NCBI GenBank assembly: GCA_002309015.1
Contig: DBWM01000060.1
Span: forward strand, 104,302 to 132,186
Direction: 5' to 3'
Source of the DNA: Myxococcales bacterium UBA1238
Lineage (GTDB): Bacteria > Myxococcota_A > Bradymonadia > UBA7976 > UBA1532
Length of the DNA: 27,885 bases
The first letter of the stretch is position 1; each line of letters starts with the position of its first letter. Of this stretch, positions 13,347 to 21,731 are shown piece after piece. The notes beneath the pieces are model-generated. The model had not been told where the DNA came from. It saw only the letters and a program-made list of their open reading frames with translations, and ran no database searches. The position numbers and the translations under genes are program-made.

Positions 13347-14643
13347 GATGCTGATGGCGATCGGTCTGATGATCCTTTTGCTCGCCGCATCTGCGGTTTG
13401 TGCACGGTTTTACGTCAAAAAACGGCGGGATTTGCAAATGCAGCCAGAGTCCTGCGCCGATCAGACCGGGATCCTTCAAAAAGATCTTCAGGAAGGCGAA
13501 CCCTCATCCAACAAAAATGCGGTGACGATTGCAGTCTCAGGCGCCTTAAACCGCAGGCTTGAGGCGAGGGTAGGGGAATCCCTGCTCGAATGCCTCGGTC
13601 GTCACGATCTCTTTCTGCATTCCGCCTGCGGGGGCCAGGGCAGTTGCGGGATATGCAAGGTTCAGATTCTATCGGGCGCAGAATCTTTTGAAACAGCGGA
13701 GCTCGAGCATTTAACGGAGAAGGAGCGCCTTGAAGGATTCCATTTAGCCTGCCGTACAAAGCTGCAGTGCGACATGACGATCGCCCTCGATCCCTCGATC
13801 CTCCAGGCCCGCCGCTACAGATGCACCGTTCTCTCGAACGAAAACGTGGCCACCTACGTAAAGAAGCTGGTTTTAAAGCTCCCCGAAGATGCGCTGTTTG
13901 AATACAGAGCCGGTTCCTACATGCAGCTTGAGGCGCCGCCCCACGACGTCGCCTTTTCGGACTTCGAGATTCCGGAGCTCTACCGGGAAGACTGGCGTAA
14001 ACACCATTTTTTAGAGCTCAAATCCCAAAACAGCGAGCGTTCGACGCGCGCCTATTCCCTGGCCAATACGCCAGACGAGCGTGGGCTCCTGGTTTTTACG
14101 GTGCGGATCGCGACCCCTCCGATGATGCGGCCCCATGCACCCCCGGGTTCCGTGAGCTCTTACCTTTTCTCGCTCAAAAAAGGGGCAGAGATCTCAGCGA
14201 TCGGACCTTTCGGCGATTTCTTTGTCAAAGATTCCCCAAACGAGATGATTTTTGTGGGCGGAGGAGCCGGAATGGCGCCGATGCGCGCGCATCTTTTCGA
14301 TCAATTGGAGCGGCTTCAGACGAAGCGGAAGGTTTCTTTCTGGTATGGCGCCCGATGTTTAAAGGAGGCGTTCTTTTTAGACGAGCTGAACCAGCTCTGT
14401 TCGGCGCATCCGGGGTTTTCCTGGCATCTGATCCTCTCCAGTCCCGCAAAGACGGATCCGGAATCTTATCCAAAGGGCTTCGTTCACCAGGCGCTCTACG
14501 ATCTCTATTTAAAAAACCATCCCGATCCCCGACAGGCGGAGTTTTACCTCTGCGGACCGCCGATGATGGTGAGCGCGATGACCGAACTGCTCGATCGACT
14601 GGGCGTGCCAAAGGAAAACGTGCTTTTCGACAACTTTGGATGA
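13345..14643 (+). CDS. nqrF: NqrF-like NADH-oxidising flavoprotein (2Fe-2S, FAD)
   Basis: This 432-residue protein follows the plan of subunit F of the Na+-translocating NADH:quinone reductase. An N-terminal membrane helix (residues 2-22) is followed by a plant-type ferredoxin domain with cluster cysteines C95, C101, C104 and C136 (SACGGQGSCGICK, LACR), then an FAD domain with STRAYSLAN, and an NADH domain with GGGAGMAPMR at 305-314 and YLCGPPMM. The C-terminus FDNFG is typical. It would take electrons from NADH through FAD to the [2Fe-2S] centre at the inner membrane. AAAGGTG precedes two consecutive ATG codons. Other nqr genes are absent on either side, which differs from the usual six-gene operon, so it may be a stand-alone reductase with another acceptor, or the other subunits are elsewhere. 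Confidence 0.92.
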   Translation: MMLMAIGLMILLLAASAVCARFYVKKRRDLQMQPESCADQTGILQKDLQEGEPSSNKNAVTIAVSGALNRRLEARVGESLLECLGRHDLFLHSACGGQGSCGICKVQILSGAESFETAELEHLTEKERLEGFHLACRTKLQCDMTIALDPSILQARRYRCTVLSNENVATYVKKLVLKLPEDALFEYRAGSYMQLEAPPHDVAFSDFEIPELYREDWRKHHFLELKSQNSERSTRAYSLANTPDERGLLVFTVRIATPPMMRPHAPPGSVSSYLFSLKKGAEISAIGPFGDFFVKDSPNEMIFVGGGAGMAPMRAHLFDQLERLQTKRKVSFWYGARCLKEAFFLDELNQLCSAHPGFSWHLILSSPAKTDPESYPKGFVHQALYDLYLKNHPDPRQAEFYLCGPPMMVSAMTELLDRLGVPKENVLFDNFG

Positions 14644-14731
14644 GCGCTGTTTGGGGCGGTTGCGCGTTTGACGGGTTGCGATTATTCTGCCGCGCCTTGA
14701 AATGGCGGTTTGAGCCCAGCAGGAGTGCAAG

Positions 14732-17152
14732 ATGGCCAAGTACGAGCCCAAAGCGATTGAGCCCAAGTGGCAAAAGTTCTGGGAAGACGAGCATGTCTTC
14801 CGCGCGATCACCGGATCTTCGAAGCCCAAATATTACTGCCTCGATATGTTCCCTTATCCTTCGGGGGCGGGGCTGCATGTGGGGCATCCGGAAGGCTACA
14901 CGGCCACCGACATCACCTGCCGCTACAAGCGTATGCTCGGATTTAACGTGCTCCACCCGATGGGATGGGATGCATTCGGTTTGCCGGCCGAGCAATACGC
15001 GATCCAAACGGGTACGCATCCCTCGATCACGACTCAGAAGAACGTCGATAACTTCCGTCGACAGGTAAAAATGCTGGGCTTCAGCTATGACTGGGACCGT
15101 GAAATCAATACGACCGATCCCGATTACTACCGCTGGACCCAGTGGATCTTCTTACAGCTCTACAAGAAGGGCCTCGCCTATGTGGCCGAAGTGCCTGTGA
15201 ACTGGTGCCCCGCGCTGGGAACCGTGCTCGCAAACGAAGAAGTCATCGACGGCAAGAGCGAGCGCGGCGGTCATCCCGTGATCAGGAAGCCCATGCGCCA
15301 GTGGATGCTGAAGATCACGGCCTACGCCGACCGTTTGTTAAAGGATCTCGATCTCCTCGACTGGCCTGATGGCTTAAAGGAGATGCAGCGCAACTGGATT
15401 GGACAGAGTTTTGGCGCCGAGGTGGACTTTAAGGTCCCGCGCATTGAGCAGTCGATCCGCATCTTTACCACGCGTCCCGACACGCTCTTTGGCGCTACAT
15501 ATATGGTCCTCTCTCCGGAGCATGCCCTTGTACCCGCTTTGACGACCGATGAACAAAAGGTTGCCGTAGAGGCGTACCGCGATCAGGCAGCCCGGAAGTC
15601 CGACATGGAGCGCACCGAACTCTCTAAAGAGAAGACCGGCGTCTTTACGGGGAGCTATGCTGAGAATCCGGTGAACGGGAAACTCATCCCCATATGGATC
15701 TCCGACTACGTTTTAGCGAGCTATGGCACCGGCGCGATCATGGCTGTACCCGCTCACGACGAGCGCGATTACGCGTTTGCCACCAAGTTTAATCTCCCGA
15801 AGATCGAGGTGGTCTCAGGTGGGGACATCTCGAAAGAGGCTTATACGGGCGATGGTCTCCTGGTGAACAGCGGTATGCTCGATGGACTCTCGGTACCGAA
15901 AGCGAAGGAGAAGATCATCGAGTGGTTGGAAGGGCAGAAGATCGGAAAGGGGACCATCAACTATCGCCTTCGGGACTGGTTGTTCAGCCGTCAGCGCTAT
16001 TGGGGAGAGCCTTTCCCCGTGCTTTATACCGATGACGGGGAGATCCTTTTGGAAGATGAGTCGGCTTTGCCCGTGAAACTCCCCGACGTCGAAAGCTATC
16101 AGCCTTCGGGCACCGGCGAGAGCCCCCTCGCTACAATCCCTGAGTTCGTCAACGTCACTCTGCCCGATGGTCGTCACGCGCGCCGCGAAACCAATACGAT
16201 GCCGCAATGGGCGGGCTCCTGCTGGTATTATCTCCGCTACCTCGACCCGAAGAACCCTCGTGAATTCTGTTCGAAAGAGGCCGAACAATACTGGATGCCC
16301 GTGGATTTGTACGTGGGCGGTGCTGAGCACGCGGTCCTTCACCTGTTGTACGCGCGTTTTTGGCACAAGGTGCTCTTCGACATCGGCGTTGTAAGCACGC
16401 CCGAGCCCTTTATGAAGCTTGTCAACCAGGGATTAATCCTCGGCGAAGACGGGGAGAAGATGTCGAAGTCCCGCGGCAACGTGATTAATCCCGACGGTGT
16501 CGTGCAGGATTACGGCGCCGACTCGCTTCGAATGTACGAGATGTTCATGGGGCCCCTCGAATCAGTCAAGCCGTGGAACACCACTGGCGTTGAGGGGGTG
16601 CGTCGATTCCTCGATCGCGTATGGCGGTTGTGCATCTCAAGTGCGGACGAAAGCGATGCATGTCTCGCTACCGACGAGGATCCCAGCCCCGAACTGCTTC
16701 GTCTGATGCACAAGATGGTGAAGAAGGTCACCGGAGATCTCGAAGGGATGCGCTACAACACGGCGATCTCTGCGATGATGGAGTTCTGCAACGAGCTGAC
16801 CCGCCAGAAGGCGAGCTCGAGGATCCTCCTCGAAACCCTGGTGCTCTGCCTCTCGCCCTTCGCACCGCATATTGGAGAGGAGCTCTGGCAGAGGTTAGGT
16901 CACAAAGAGTCTTTGGCGTACCATGCATGGCCCACCTACGACGAGTCGCTTTGCGTGGACGACACGGTGACCATGGCGGTGCAGGTGAACGGAAAGCTTC
17001 GCGCGCAGCTGGAACTCCCGAAAGGCATCGATCAAGCCTCTGCGTTTGCCGCCGCACGCCAGAACGCCAACGTTCAAAAGTTCATCGATGGCAAGACCGT
17101 CGTCCGCGAGGTCTTCGTGCCAAACCGTCTGCTCGGCTTTGTGGTCAAGTAA
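14732..17152 (+). CDS. leuS: Leucyl-tRNA synthetase
   Basis: This complete 806-residue class I synthetase charges tRNA-Leu. The signature HVGH is at residues 49-52 within FPYPSGAGLHVGHPEGY, the zinc/anticodon-side string PVNWCPALGTVLANEEV is present, the editing (CP1) domain includes a T-rich RPDTLFGATYMVLSPEH and YGTGAIMAVPAHDERD, and KMSKSRGNV gives KMSKS at 576-580. The C-terminal domain ends with VNGKLRAQLELP and the final LGFVVK. AGGAG lies about 6 bases before the ATG. Length and architecture match ordinary bacterial LeuRS, unlike the eukaryote-like IleRS in the same window. It sits 88 bp after the NqrF-like gene and 55 bp before the glycosyltransferase. Confidence 0.98.
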   Translation: MAKYEPKAIEPKWQKFWEDEHVFRAITGSSKPKYYCLDMFPYPSGAGLHVGHPEGYTATDITCRYKRMLGFNVLHPMGWDAFGLPAEQYAIQTGTHPSITTQKNVDNFRRQVKMLGFSYDWDREINTTDPDYYRWTQWIFLQLYKKGLAYVAEVPVNWCPALGTVLANEEVIDGKSERGGHPVIRKPMRQWMLKITAYADRLLKDLDLLDWPDGLKEMQRNWIGQSFGAEVDFKVPRIEQSIRIFTTRPDTLFGATYMVLSPEHALVPALTTDEQKVAVEAYRDQAARKSDMERTELSKEKTGVFTGSYAENPVNGKLIPIWISDYVLASYGTGAIMAVPAHDERDYAFATKFNLPKIEVVSGGDISKEAYTGDGLLVNSGMLDGLSVPKAKEKIIEWLEGQKIGKGTINYRLRDWLFSRQRYWGEPFPVLYTDDGEILLEDESALPVKLPDVESYQPSGTGESPLATIPEFVNVTLPDGRHARRETNTMPQWAGSCWYYLRYLDPKNPREFCSKEAEQYWMPVDLYVGGAEHAVLHLLYARFWHKVLFDIGVVSTPEPFMKLVNQGLILGEDGEKMSKSRGNVINPDGVVQDYGADSLRMYEMFMGPLESVKPWNTTGVEGVRRFLDRVWRLCISSADESDACLATDEDPSPELLRLMHKMVKKVTGDLEGMRYNTAISAMMEFCNELTRQKASSRILLETLVLCLSPFAPHIGEELWQRLGHKESLAYHAWPTYDESLCVDDTVTMAVQVNGKLRAQLELPKGIDQASAFAAARQNANVQKFIDGKTVVREVFVPNRLLGFVVK

Positions 17153-17207
17153 GCCCCCAAACGCACGCCTTTTAACCCCGCCTCATCTTTAAATCCCTCC
17201 TTCCCAA

Positions 17208-18473
17208 ATGCCTTCTTCGTCTGAACGCAACCCCTGGGTGATGCCCCTTGCGCTCTTTTTGCTCGCGCTGTCGCTGCAGATGGGGCTCTCAATATCGCTT
17301 CCGGTGATGGCCGACGAGGCTTACTACTGGGGCTGGTCGCGTTCGCTGAAGCCCGGTTACTTCGACCACCCGCCGGGGATCGCCTTTTGGATCGCGCTGT
17401 TTGGCGGTCATTTTCGGATCGCAGGGCTTTTTTCGGCCTTGGGCGAGGGGGCGCTGCTCGCTCTAACGGCGCGGAATTTATGTGTCCGGGGCTGGCGATA
17501 TGCCCCGGCGATCTTTTTATGGGCACCGATCGCTTTGGGTCAGAACGTCATCGCGACTCCCGATCAGCCCCTGGCTTTGTGCTTTTGCGGTTCAATCTGT
17601 TTCTGGAGCATGCGGCCTTCGTTCCGATCGAACCTCGGGCTCATCGTTTGCCTTGCGCTCGGGCTCTGGTGCAAGTCGACGCTGCTTTGGACGCTCCCGG
17701 GCTTTCTGATGCTGCTGGGTCTCTGGCGTTCGATCGCCGTGCTCTTTGGGGTTGCCATCTTATATATGCCCCATATCGTCTGGTCGTCCTGCAATGAATG
17801 GCTCCCATGGAGCTTTCAATCGGGGCGTAAAGTGATCTGGGGGCTCGATGGCATCGCTTCGATGGCGGTCTTTCTTCTGGCACAGATCTTTCTATGGGGT
17901 CCATGGGCCTTTGGGATCCTCTGCAGGGCGCGTCAAAACTGCAAAGATGAGGTCACAAGGCGGCTGCTCTGGCTCATCTTACCGAATCTGGCGATCTTCT
18001 CTCTCTGTTCGCTCCTCTGGAAAACCGAATCGAACTGGGCCCTGCTTTGCTGGCCACCGCTCTCGATGCTCTGCCTCCATCTGATCGGGCAGCGCCCAAG
18101 ATGGTTTAAAGCCGCGATAACCTATTCGGTTGCGGTGTCGCTGATCGCTGTTTTGGGTTTAAGGCTGCTTCCTCCAGAAAATGGACCACCTCGGGAGGGC
18201 TTTGAAGCCTGTTTGCAAAAAGAGATCGCGCTTCCGATCGTCTCTACACGCTATCAGGAAAAGGCGCTGCTCGATCTCTACGGGCTTCATACGATCTATC
18301 ACCGGGCTGTGGGGCATCGCAGAAGCGAATATGATCGGCAGGAACAGGAAGAGGTACCGCGATCCTATGCCGCGATCGCAATCCATGGAAAAGGGGATCC
18401 CGTGATCGAATGCCCTGGAAAGCGCTCGATCCGCATGGTTTGCGGTCGTGAAATCCATTTTTGCTTGGAGTGA
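17208..18473 (+). CDS. GT-C glycosyltransferase, GT39/ArnT-like (PMT_2 type)
   Basis: This 421-residue integral membrane protein has about nine helices and the first-loop motif of GT-C enzymes: ADEAYYWGWSRSLKPGYFDHPP, with the acidic pair D36-E37 and H54-P-P. That layout is typical of ArnT/PMT_2 family (dolichyl/undecaprenyl-phosphate-sugar) glycosyltransferases which transfer a sugar from a polyprenyl-phosphate donor to lipid A, glycans or proteins on the periplasmic side. The C-terminal 100 residues are soluble and Cys-containing. Donor and acceptor cannot be deduced. No clear SD precedes the ATG, and a GTG/ATG at 17239-17242 is an alternative start. It converges with the Cys-rich protein gene across a palindrome array. 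Confidence 0.85.
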   Translation: MPSSSERNPWVMPLALFLLALSLQMGLSISLPVMADEAYYWGWSRSLKPGYFDHPPGIAFWIALFGGHFRIAGLFSALGEGALLALTARNLCVRGWRYAPAIFLWAPIALGQNVIATPDQPLALCFCGSICFWSMRPSFRSNLGLIVCLALGLWCKSTLLWTLPGFLMLLGLWRSIAVLFGVAILYMPHIVWSSCNEWLPWSFQSGRKVIWGLDGIASMAVFLLAQIFLWGPWAFGILCRARQNCKDEVTRRLLWLILPNLAIFSLCSLLWKTESNWALLCWPPLSMLCLHLIGQRPRWFKAAITYSVAVSLIAVLGLRLLPPENGPPREGFEACLQKEIALPIVSTRYQEKALLDLYGLHTIYHRAVGHRRSEYDRQEQEEVPRSYAAIAIHGKGDPVIECPGKRSIRMVCGREIHFCLE

Positions 18474-18491
18474 ACCTGAGGCGGAGCGGAG

Positions 18492-18763
18492 CGAAAGATC
18501 TTTGAGTGAGTTGGGCGCTTTTAAGGTTGGGCTTTAAAAGGCGTTTCAGCGGTGGGCAACAAGAGATAAAACTGCGATCGAAGGCCTTCGACTGATCTTT
18601 GCCACGGGCATATACAGAGATCAAAGCGCTTCGATCGAACTTGGGCTTTACATCATACCCTCATCAAAGACATTCGATCGCGCTCCGCCTTTGCGTCGTC
18701 ATCAAATCGAAGCGCTTCGACTTGGGGGTGACGCCTGGTTAAACCTGAATCGAAGGCCTTTGA
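18492..18763. repeat. Palindromic 14-mers in strict 43-bp register (intergenic array)
   Basis: Perfect palindromes TCGAAGGCCTTCGA (18578-18591) and TCGAAGCGCTTCGA (18707-18720) and near-palindromes TCAAAGCGCTTCGA (18621-18634) and TCGAAGGCCTTTGA (18750-18763) lie at multiples of 43 bp. Decayed versions occupy the other positions of the same register: CGAAAGATCTTTGA at 18492, TAAAAGGCGTTTCA at 18535 and TCAAAGACATTCGA at 18664. The 29 bp between palindromes are unrelated. This covers almost the whole 314-bp gap between two convergent genes; no gene is seen there. Confidence 0.8.
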
Positions 18764-18787
18764 ATCGACTTTGACGCGGGGTTGACT

Positions 18788-21427
18788 CTAGAACAAATGC
18801 CTTTTACGACGGAACCACAGGAGGGGCAGGGTGAATGGAAGCCATTTGAAGCCGGCAGAGGGCGAGGGTATTGCAGAGCAGCCGCTGTCTGAAGAATCTC
18901 CATCATCAGGTTCGACTGCGGCATCAGCGGTTGAAACGTCAGAATCCTGAGGGTTGACTGCGGCATCATCGGTTGGAACGGCAGAGTCCTGAGGTTTGAC
19001 TTCGGCATCAGCGGTTGGAACGGCAGAGTCCTGGCTGCCGGCATCTTCCTGAGGCGGTTCGTTCTCTTGGGGCACGCAGTTCATGGTGCCTTCTTCTGGC
19101 TTGTAACCCTCACTGCATTGCTCAACGCAGGTAAACGCATCGCCTTCACCGGGCTGCCTGTAGAAGCCGCTCCTGCATCGATCGCATTGATTGCCGTAAT
19201 AACCTCTGATACAGGCCAGGCATTCGGAGTTCGATTCATCGATGCAGTTGAGATAACCCTGTTGACAGCGATCGATGGCCGGACAATCCGTGATGACGGG
19301 GTGTTCGGGGACCATTTGAGCGGTCAGGACAAAGCTCCCCTGAATCGACGCATCCCTGCTGTCGACGACGACAATATACTCACCGGCCTTTAAAACGGTT
19401 TTGATCTGGGAATAGAGGTTGACCCCAGGCTCGAGATCGTCGTTTTGAGCGAGGATGTTGATCTGTTTGCAGTCGTTCGAAAGCAAATAAAGGACGGTAT
19501 CCCTGATCGCATGGGTGGTTCCATCGTCTTCGGTCGTGAGGGTGACGATGGAGTCCTCGAGGACTACGAGCTTAAAGAAGACGTCGTTACCGGGACTCTG
19601 ATCGAAATCATTGCCTGTAAAATAGTTGTGCGCTTCGTTCCGGGGGATTGCAGGCCTGATCTCGAGGGCCTGATCGCAGCGGGTATTGGATTGAACGGGC
19701 AGGCAATCCTGAGGGCAGTTCTGCGTATCCTCGAACGAACGGTTGCAAATCCGATCCCCACATTGATGGCAGTCATCCGGAGAGGTTTCCACCGTCTCGT
19801 GAGGTGAGCAGATCCCGTCGTGAAAGCTGAAGCAGGCATTGAGCTCCTCAGTACAATGCTCTGCTCCACAGGTAAAATCGCTGCATCCATTGCTCTCCAT
19901 ACAGAAGACGAAGTCATAATAGGCGTCGATGTCATCCTGTTGCCCATCGCACGAAACGCACCAATAGTCCTCGCACTCTTCGACGGTGCTGAAATGAAGC
20001 GCTTCGTGGTTGATGCGACAATAGTTACAGTTATGTTCCCTGATGTTTCCCAACAGGGGATCCCGGCTCCTGCAGTCGTAATAATCGGCGCAATTGATGG
20101 CCTGATAAGGTGAACAGTCGAATCGACAGGATTCTTCGTCCTCACCATATTCCGGTGAACAGATCTGATCGCCGCAGGAATGACAGTCAGCAGGACTTGT
20201 TGAGAAGTTCTCAAGGGGTGAACAGATGCCATCCCCGGCGACATGGCAGGTTCCAGTCGCTTCAGCGCAATGGTTCTGGATGCATTCCGTATCGATCTGG
20301 GTCTGCGTCGAATCGATGCATTGATGTTCAACCCAGCAGCTACGCATTTGTTGATACTGAGTTTGGATCTGATCGCTCGATACACAGCGCTGGCAGTAAT
20401 GTTCTTCGCATTGTGCGATGGTGGTGAAACCCTGATATTCGTAGCTCGACGGACAGTCAGGGCAGATTGCAGCGCGATTGATGCAGTCTTCATACTGCGC
20501 ACAGGTCCCGACTACGACCTCTTTGCAGTCCAGGGGGCAGTTCCCTTCATTCTCAAAACGGGTGCAAACGCCATCCCCACAGGCCGCGCAGTCGTTCGGA
20601 CTCGTTTCGACGGTCTCATTGATCGAGCACACCTGGTCGTCTACGAGGTAACAAGCCGCCATCTCGCCCGCACAATGGTCGTTTAAACAGCTGAGACTGA
20701 GGGGTACCGATGAATAATAGGATTCCGAAGAGATGAGTCCTTCCTGATCACAGCCGTGGGCGGTGATACAATCGGCCAGGGCACGCGCTGAGGCTTCGAT
20801 CTCAGCGTCATCGAAGGCACAATTCAATGAGAGATTGACGATACATTCTTCGAGCGAACCGTATCCGCTGTGATCCTCCGTGCAGATCCTAATTGCTCTG
20901 TCCTTTTCGATCAGGCAATCCACTGCTTCTGCACAGGTTTCGAGGCTCGGCTGACAGAGGGCGGCGCATTCACCGGTGCATGAAGAATAGAATTGATTCA
21001 GGGCTTTATTTGAAGACCAGCAGCCAAAATCGGTTTCACAATACCCCGCGCATGCGGAATCATTCAGCTCACGGCATTTATAGATGCACAGCCCTGCGTG
21101 GGGTTGCTCACTGAGGAAGTTATAGTCATCTGTATCGATGTTCCAGCAGTTGGTCTGAGGCGGGCAATGAAGGGTATCGCTCGTTTCAAAGGGTGTTGCA
21201 TCCACTTGGTAGATGCAGTTCCCCTGGAAGAGCTGTGCGCAAACGCCGTTGAAGCAGATGCCTTTGAGTGTGGTCGTGCCAACCTGGCCGTTCGGACAAT
21301 CGGTATCGCAGGTACATGATCCGCCCAGACGACTGGGCATGGGTAGGAACAGAGGTGCGCCCTGGGAAGAAGCGATTGAACCGAGGGTACATAACAAGAA
21401 GGACCATAATGAAATGCGTTTTTTCAC
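18788..21427 (-). CDS. Large secreted Cys-rich protein with PPC-like domain and MYXO-CTERM-like tail
   Basis: This 879-residue protein starts at a GTG with AGAGGAG six bases upstream. A signal peptide (to about residue 23) is followed by a Cys-rich region with three tandem modules of about 135 residues (about 165-301, 309-438, 446-575), each closing with a motif of the type DGxCSxxExxxTSPxDCxxCGDxxC...CPxDC. Residues about 576-706 form a beta-sandwich like PPC domains, then an EGF/laminin-like stretch (CLACIRGYYGNQCDRC). Three 14-residue Asp/Ala/Pro repeats (about 799-840) form a stalk. The end, SGCSAIP, a hydrophobic helix and RRKRHLF, resembles the MYXO-CTERM signal, implying cell-surface attachment. 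It is probably a disulfide-rich surface protein; the ligand or activity is unknown. It stands alone, with repeat arrays on both flanks. Confidence 0.88.
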   Translation of the reverse strand: MKKRISLWSFLLCTLGSIASSQGAPLFLPMPSRLGGSCTCDTDCPNGQVGTTTLKGICFNGVCAQLFQGNCIYQVDATPFETSDTLHCPPQTNCWNIDTDDYNFLSEQPHAGLCIYKCRELNDSACAGYCETDFGCWSSNKALNQFYSSCTGECAALCQPSLETCAEAVDCLIEKDRAIRICTEDHSGYGSLEECIVNLSLNCAFDDAEIEASARALADCITAHGCDQEGLISSESYYSSVPLSLSCLNDHCAGEMAACYLVDDQVCSINETVETSPNDCAACGDGVCTRFENEGNCPLDCKEVVVGTCAQYEDCINRAAICPDCPSSYEYQGFTTIAQCEEHYCQRCVSSDQIQTQYQQMRSCWVEHQCIDSTQTQIDTECIQNHCAEATGTCHVAGDGICSPLENFSTSPADCHSCGDQICSPEYGEDEESCRFDCSPYQAINCADYYDCRSRDPLLGNIREHNCNYCRINHEALHFSTVEECEDYWCVSCDGQQDDIDAYYDFVFCMESNGCSDFTCGAEHCTEELNACFSFHDGICSPHETVETSPDDCHQCGDRICNRSFEDTQNCPQDCLPVQSNTRCDQALEIRPAIPRNEAHNYFTGNDFDQSPGNDVFFKLVVLEDSIVTLTTEDDGTTHAIRDTVLYLLSNDCKQINILAQNDDLEPGVNLYSQIKTVLKAGEYIVVVDSRDASIQGSFVLTAQMVPEHPVITDCPAIDRCQQGYLNCIDESNSECLACIRGYYGNQCDRCRSGFYRQPGEGDAFTCVEQCSEGYKPEEGTMNCVPQENEPPQEDAGSQDSAVPTADAEVKPQDSAVPTDDAAVNPQDSDVSTADAAVEPDDGDSSDSGCSAIPSPSAGFKWLPFTLPLLWFRRKRHLF
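18909..19034 (-). repeat. Three near-identical in-frame 42-bp repeats (stalk of Cys-rich protein)
   Basis: Units 18909-18950, 18951-18992 and 18993-19034 are 42 bp each and share CGGCATCA and CGGTTGGAACGGCAGAGTCC-like blocks with few differences. They encode QDSAVPTADAEVKP, QDSAVPTDDAAVNP and QDSDVSTADAAVEP, an acidic stalk just before the C-terminal anchor. Confidence 0.93.
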
Positions 21428-21500
21428 TGATTACTCCTCTCTGTCGCAAAAAAACCGCAATGTTTTAAGGATCCTCACCCATCAAAGCAAATCAAAGCGG

Positions 21501-21682
21501 CGGAGAAATGCGGTTTTATGCGCGCGATGCGCTTTTTTACACCGCGGAAAAGGCTTCGTTCGGGCCCGGATCGGCTTGTTTCTGCGCTGCAAACGGCTCC
21601 GGGCGCAACCAAGAGGCTTCGCGCTTCGGAGAAATGCGCTGCAGGTGAAGGGAATCCCGTTTTCTCCGCGCGGAGAAGCGGG
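21501..21682. repeat. Degenerate ~42-bp array with a 16-bp perfect palindrome
   Basis: CGGAGAAATGCG occurs at 21501-21512 and 21627-21638, 126 bp (three times 42) apart; weaker relatives stand at 21543 (CGCGGAAAAGGC) and 21671 (CGGAGAAGCGGG), the latter with a 44-bp step. TTCTCCGCGCGGAGAA at 21662-21677 is a perfect palindrome flanked by CCCG and CGGG. The array lies in the 304-bp gap 21428-21731 between two minus-strand genes; nothing else is recognisable there. Confidence 0.5.
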
Positions 21683-21731
21683 CGATGGGCTTCAAATGGG
21701 GGATTTTCGGGCGGGAGATGGGGGCGGGCGG

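Noticed and set aside
12976..13479. Overlapping short minus-strand ORFs across the 13095 array
   Set aside because: They have repeat-derived composition, no ribosome binding sites and run into the terminator and neighbouring genes.
17153..17207. Terminator between leuS and the glycosyltransferase gene
   Set aside because: No inverted repeat with a T-run is visible, so the genes may be co-transcribed.
18492..18763. CRISPR array
   Set aside because: The repeated unit is only 14 bp with decayed copies and 29-bp intervals, no leader or cas genes are near, and CRISPR repeats are longer and nearly identical.
21655..21682. Terminator of the PH-like gene
   Set aside because: The hairpin is strong, but no T-run follows it in the minus direction and it lies about 50 bp past the stop; a Rho-independent terminator is not supported.
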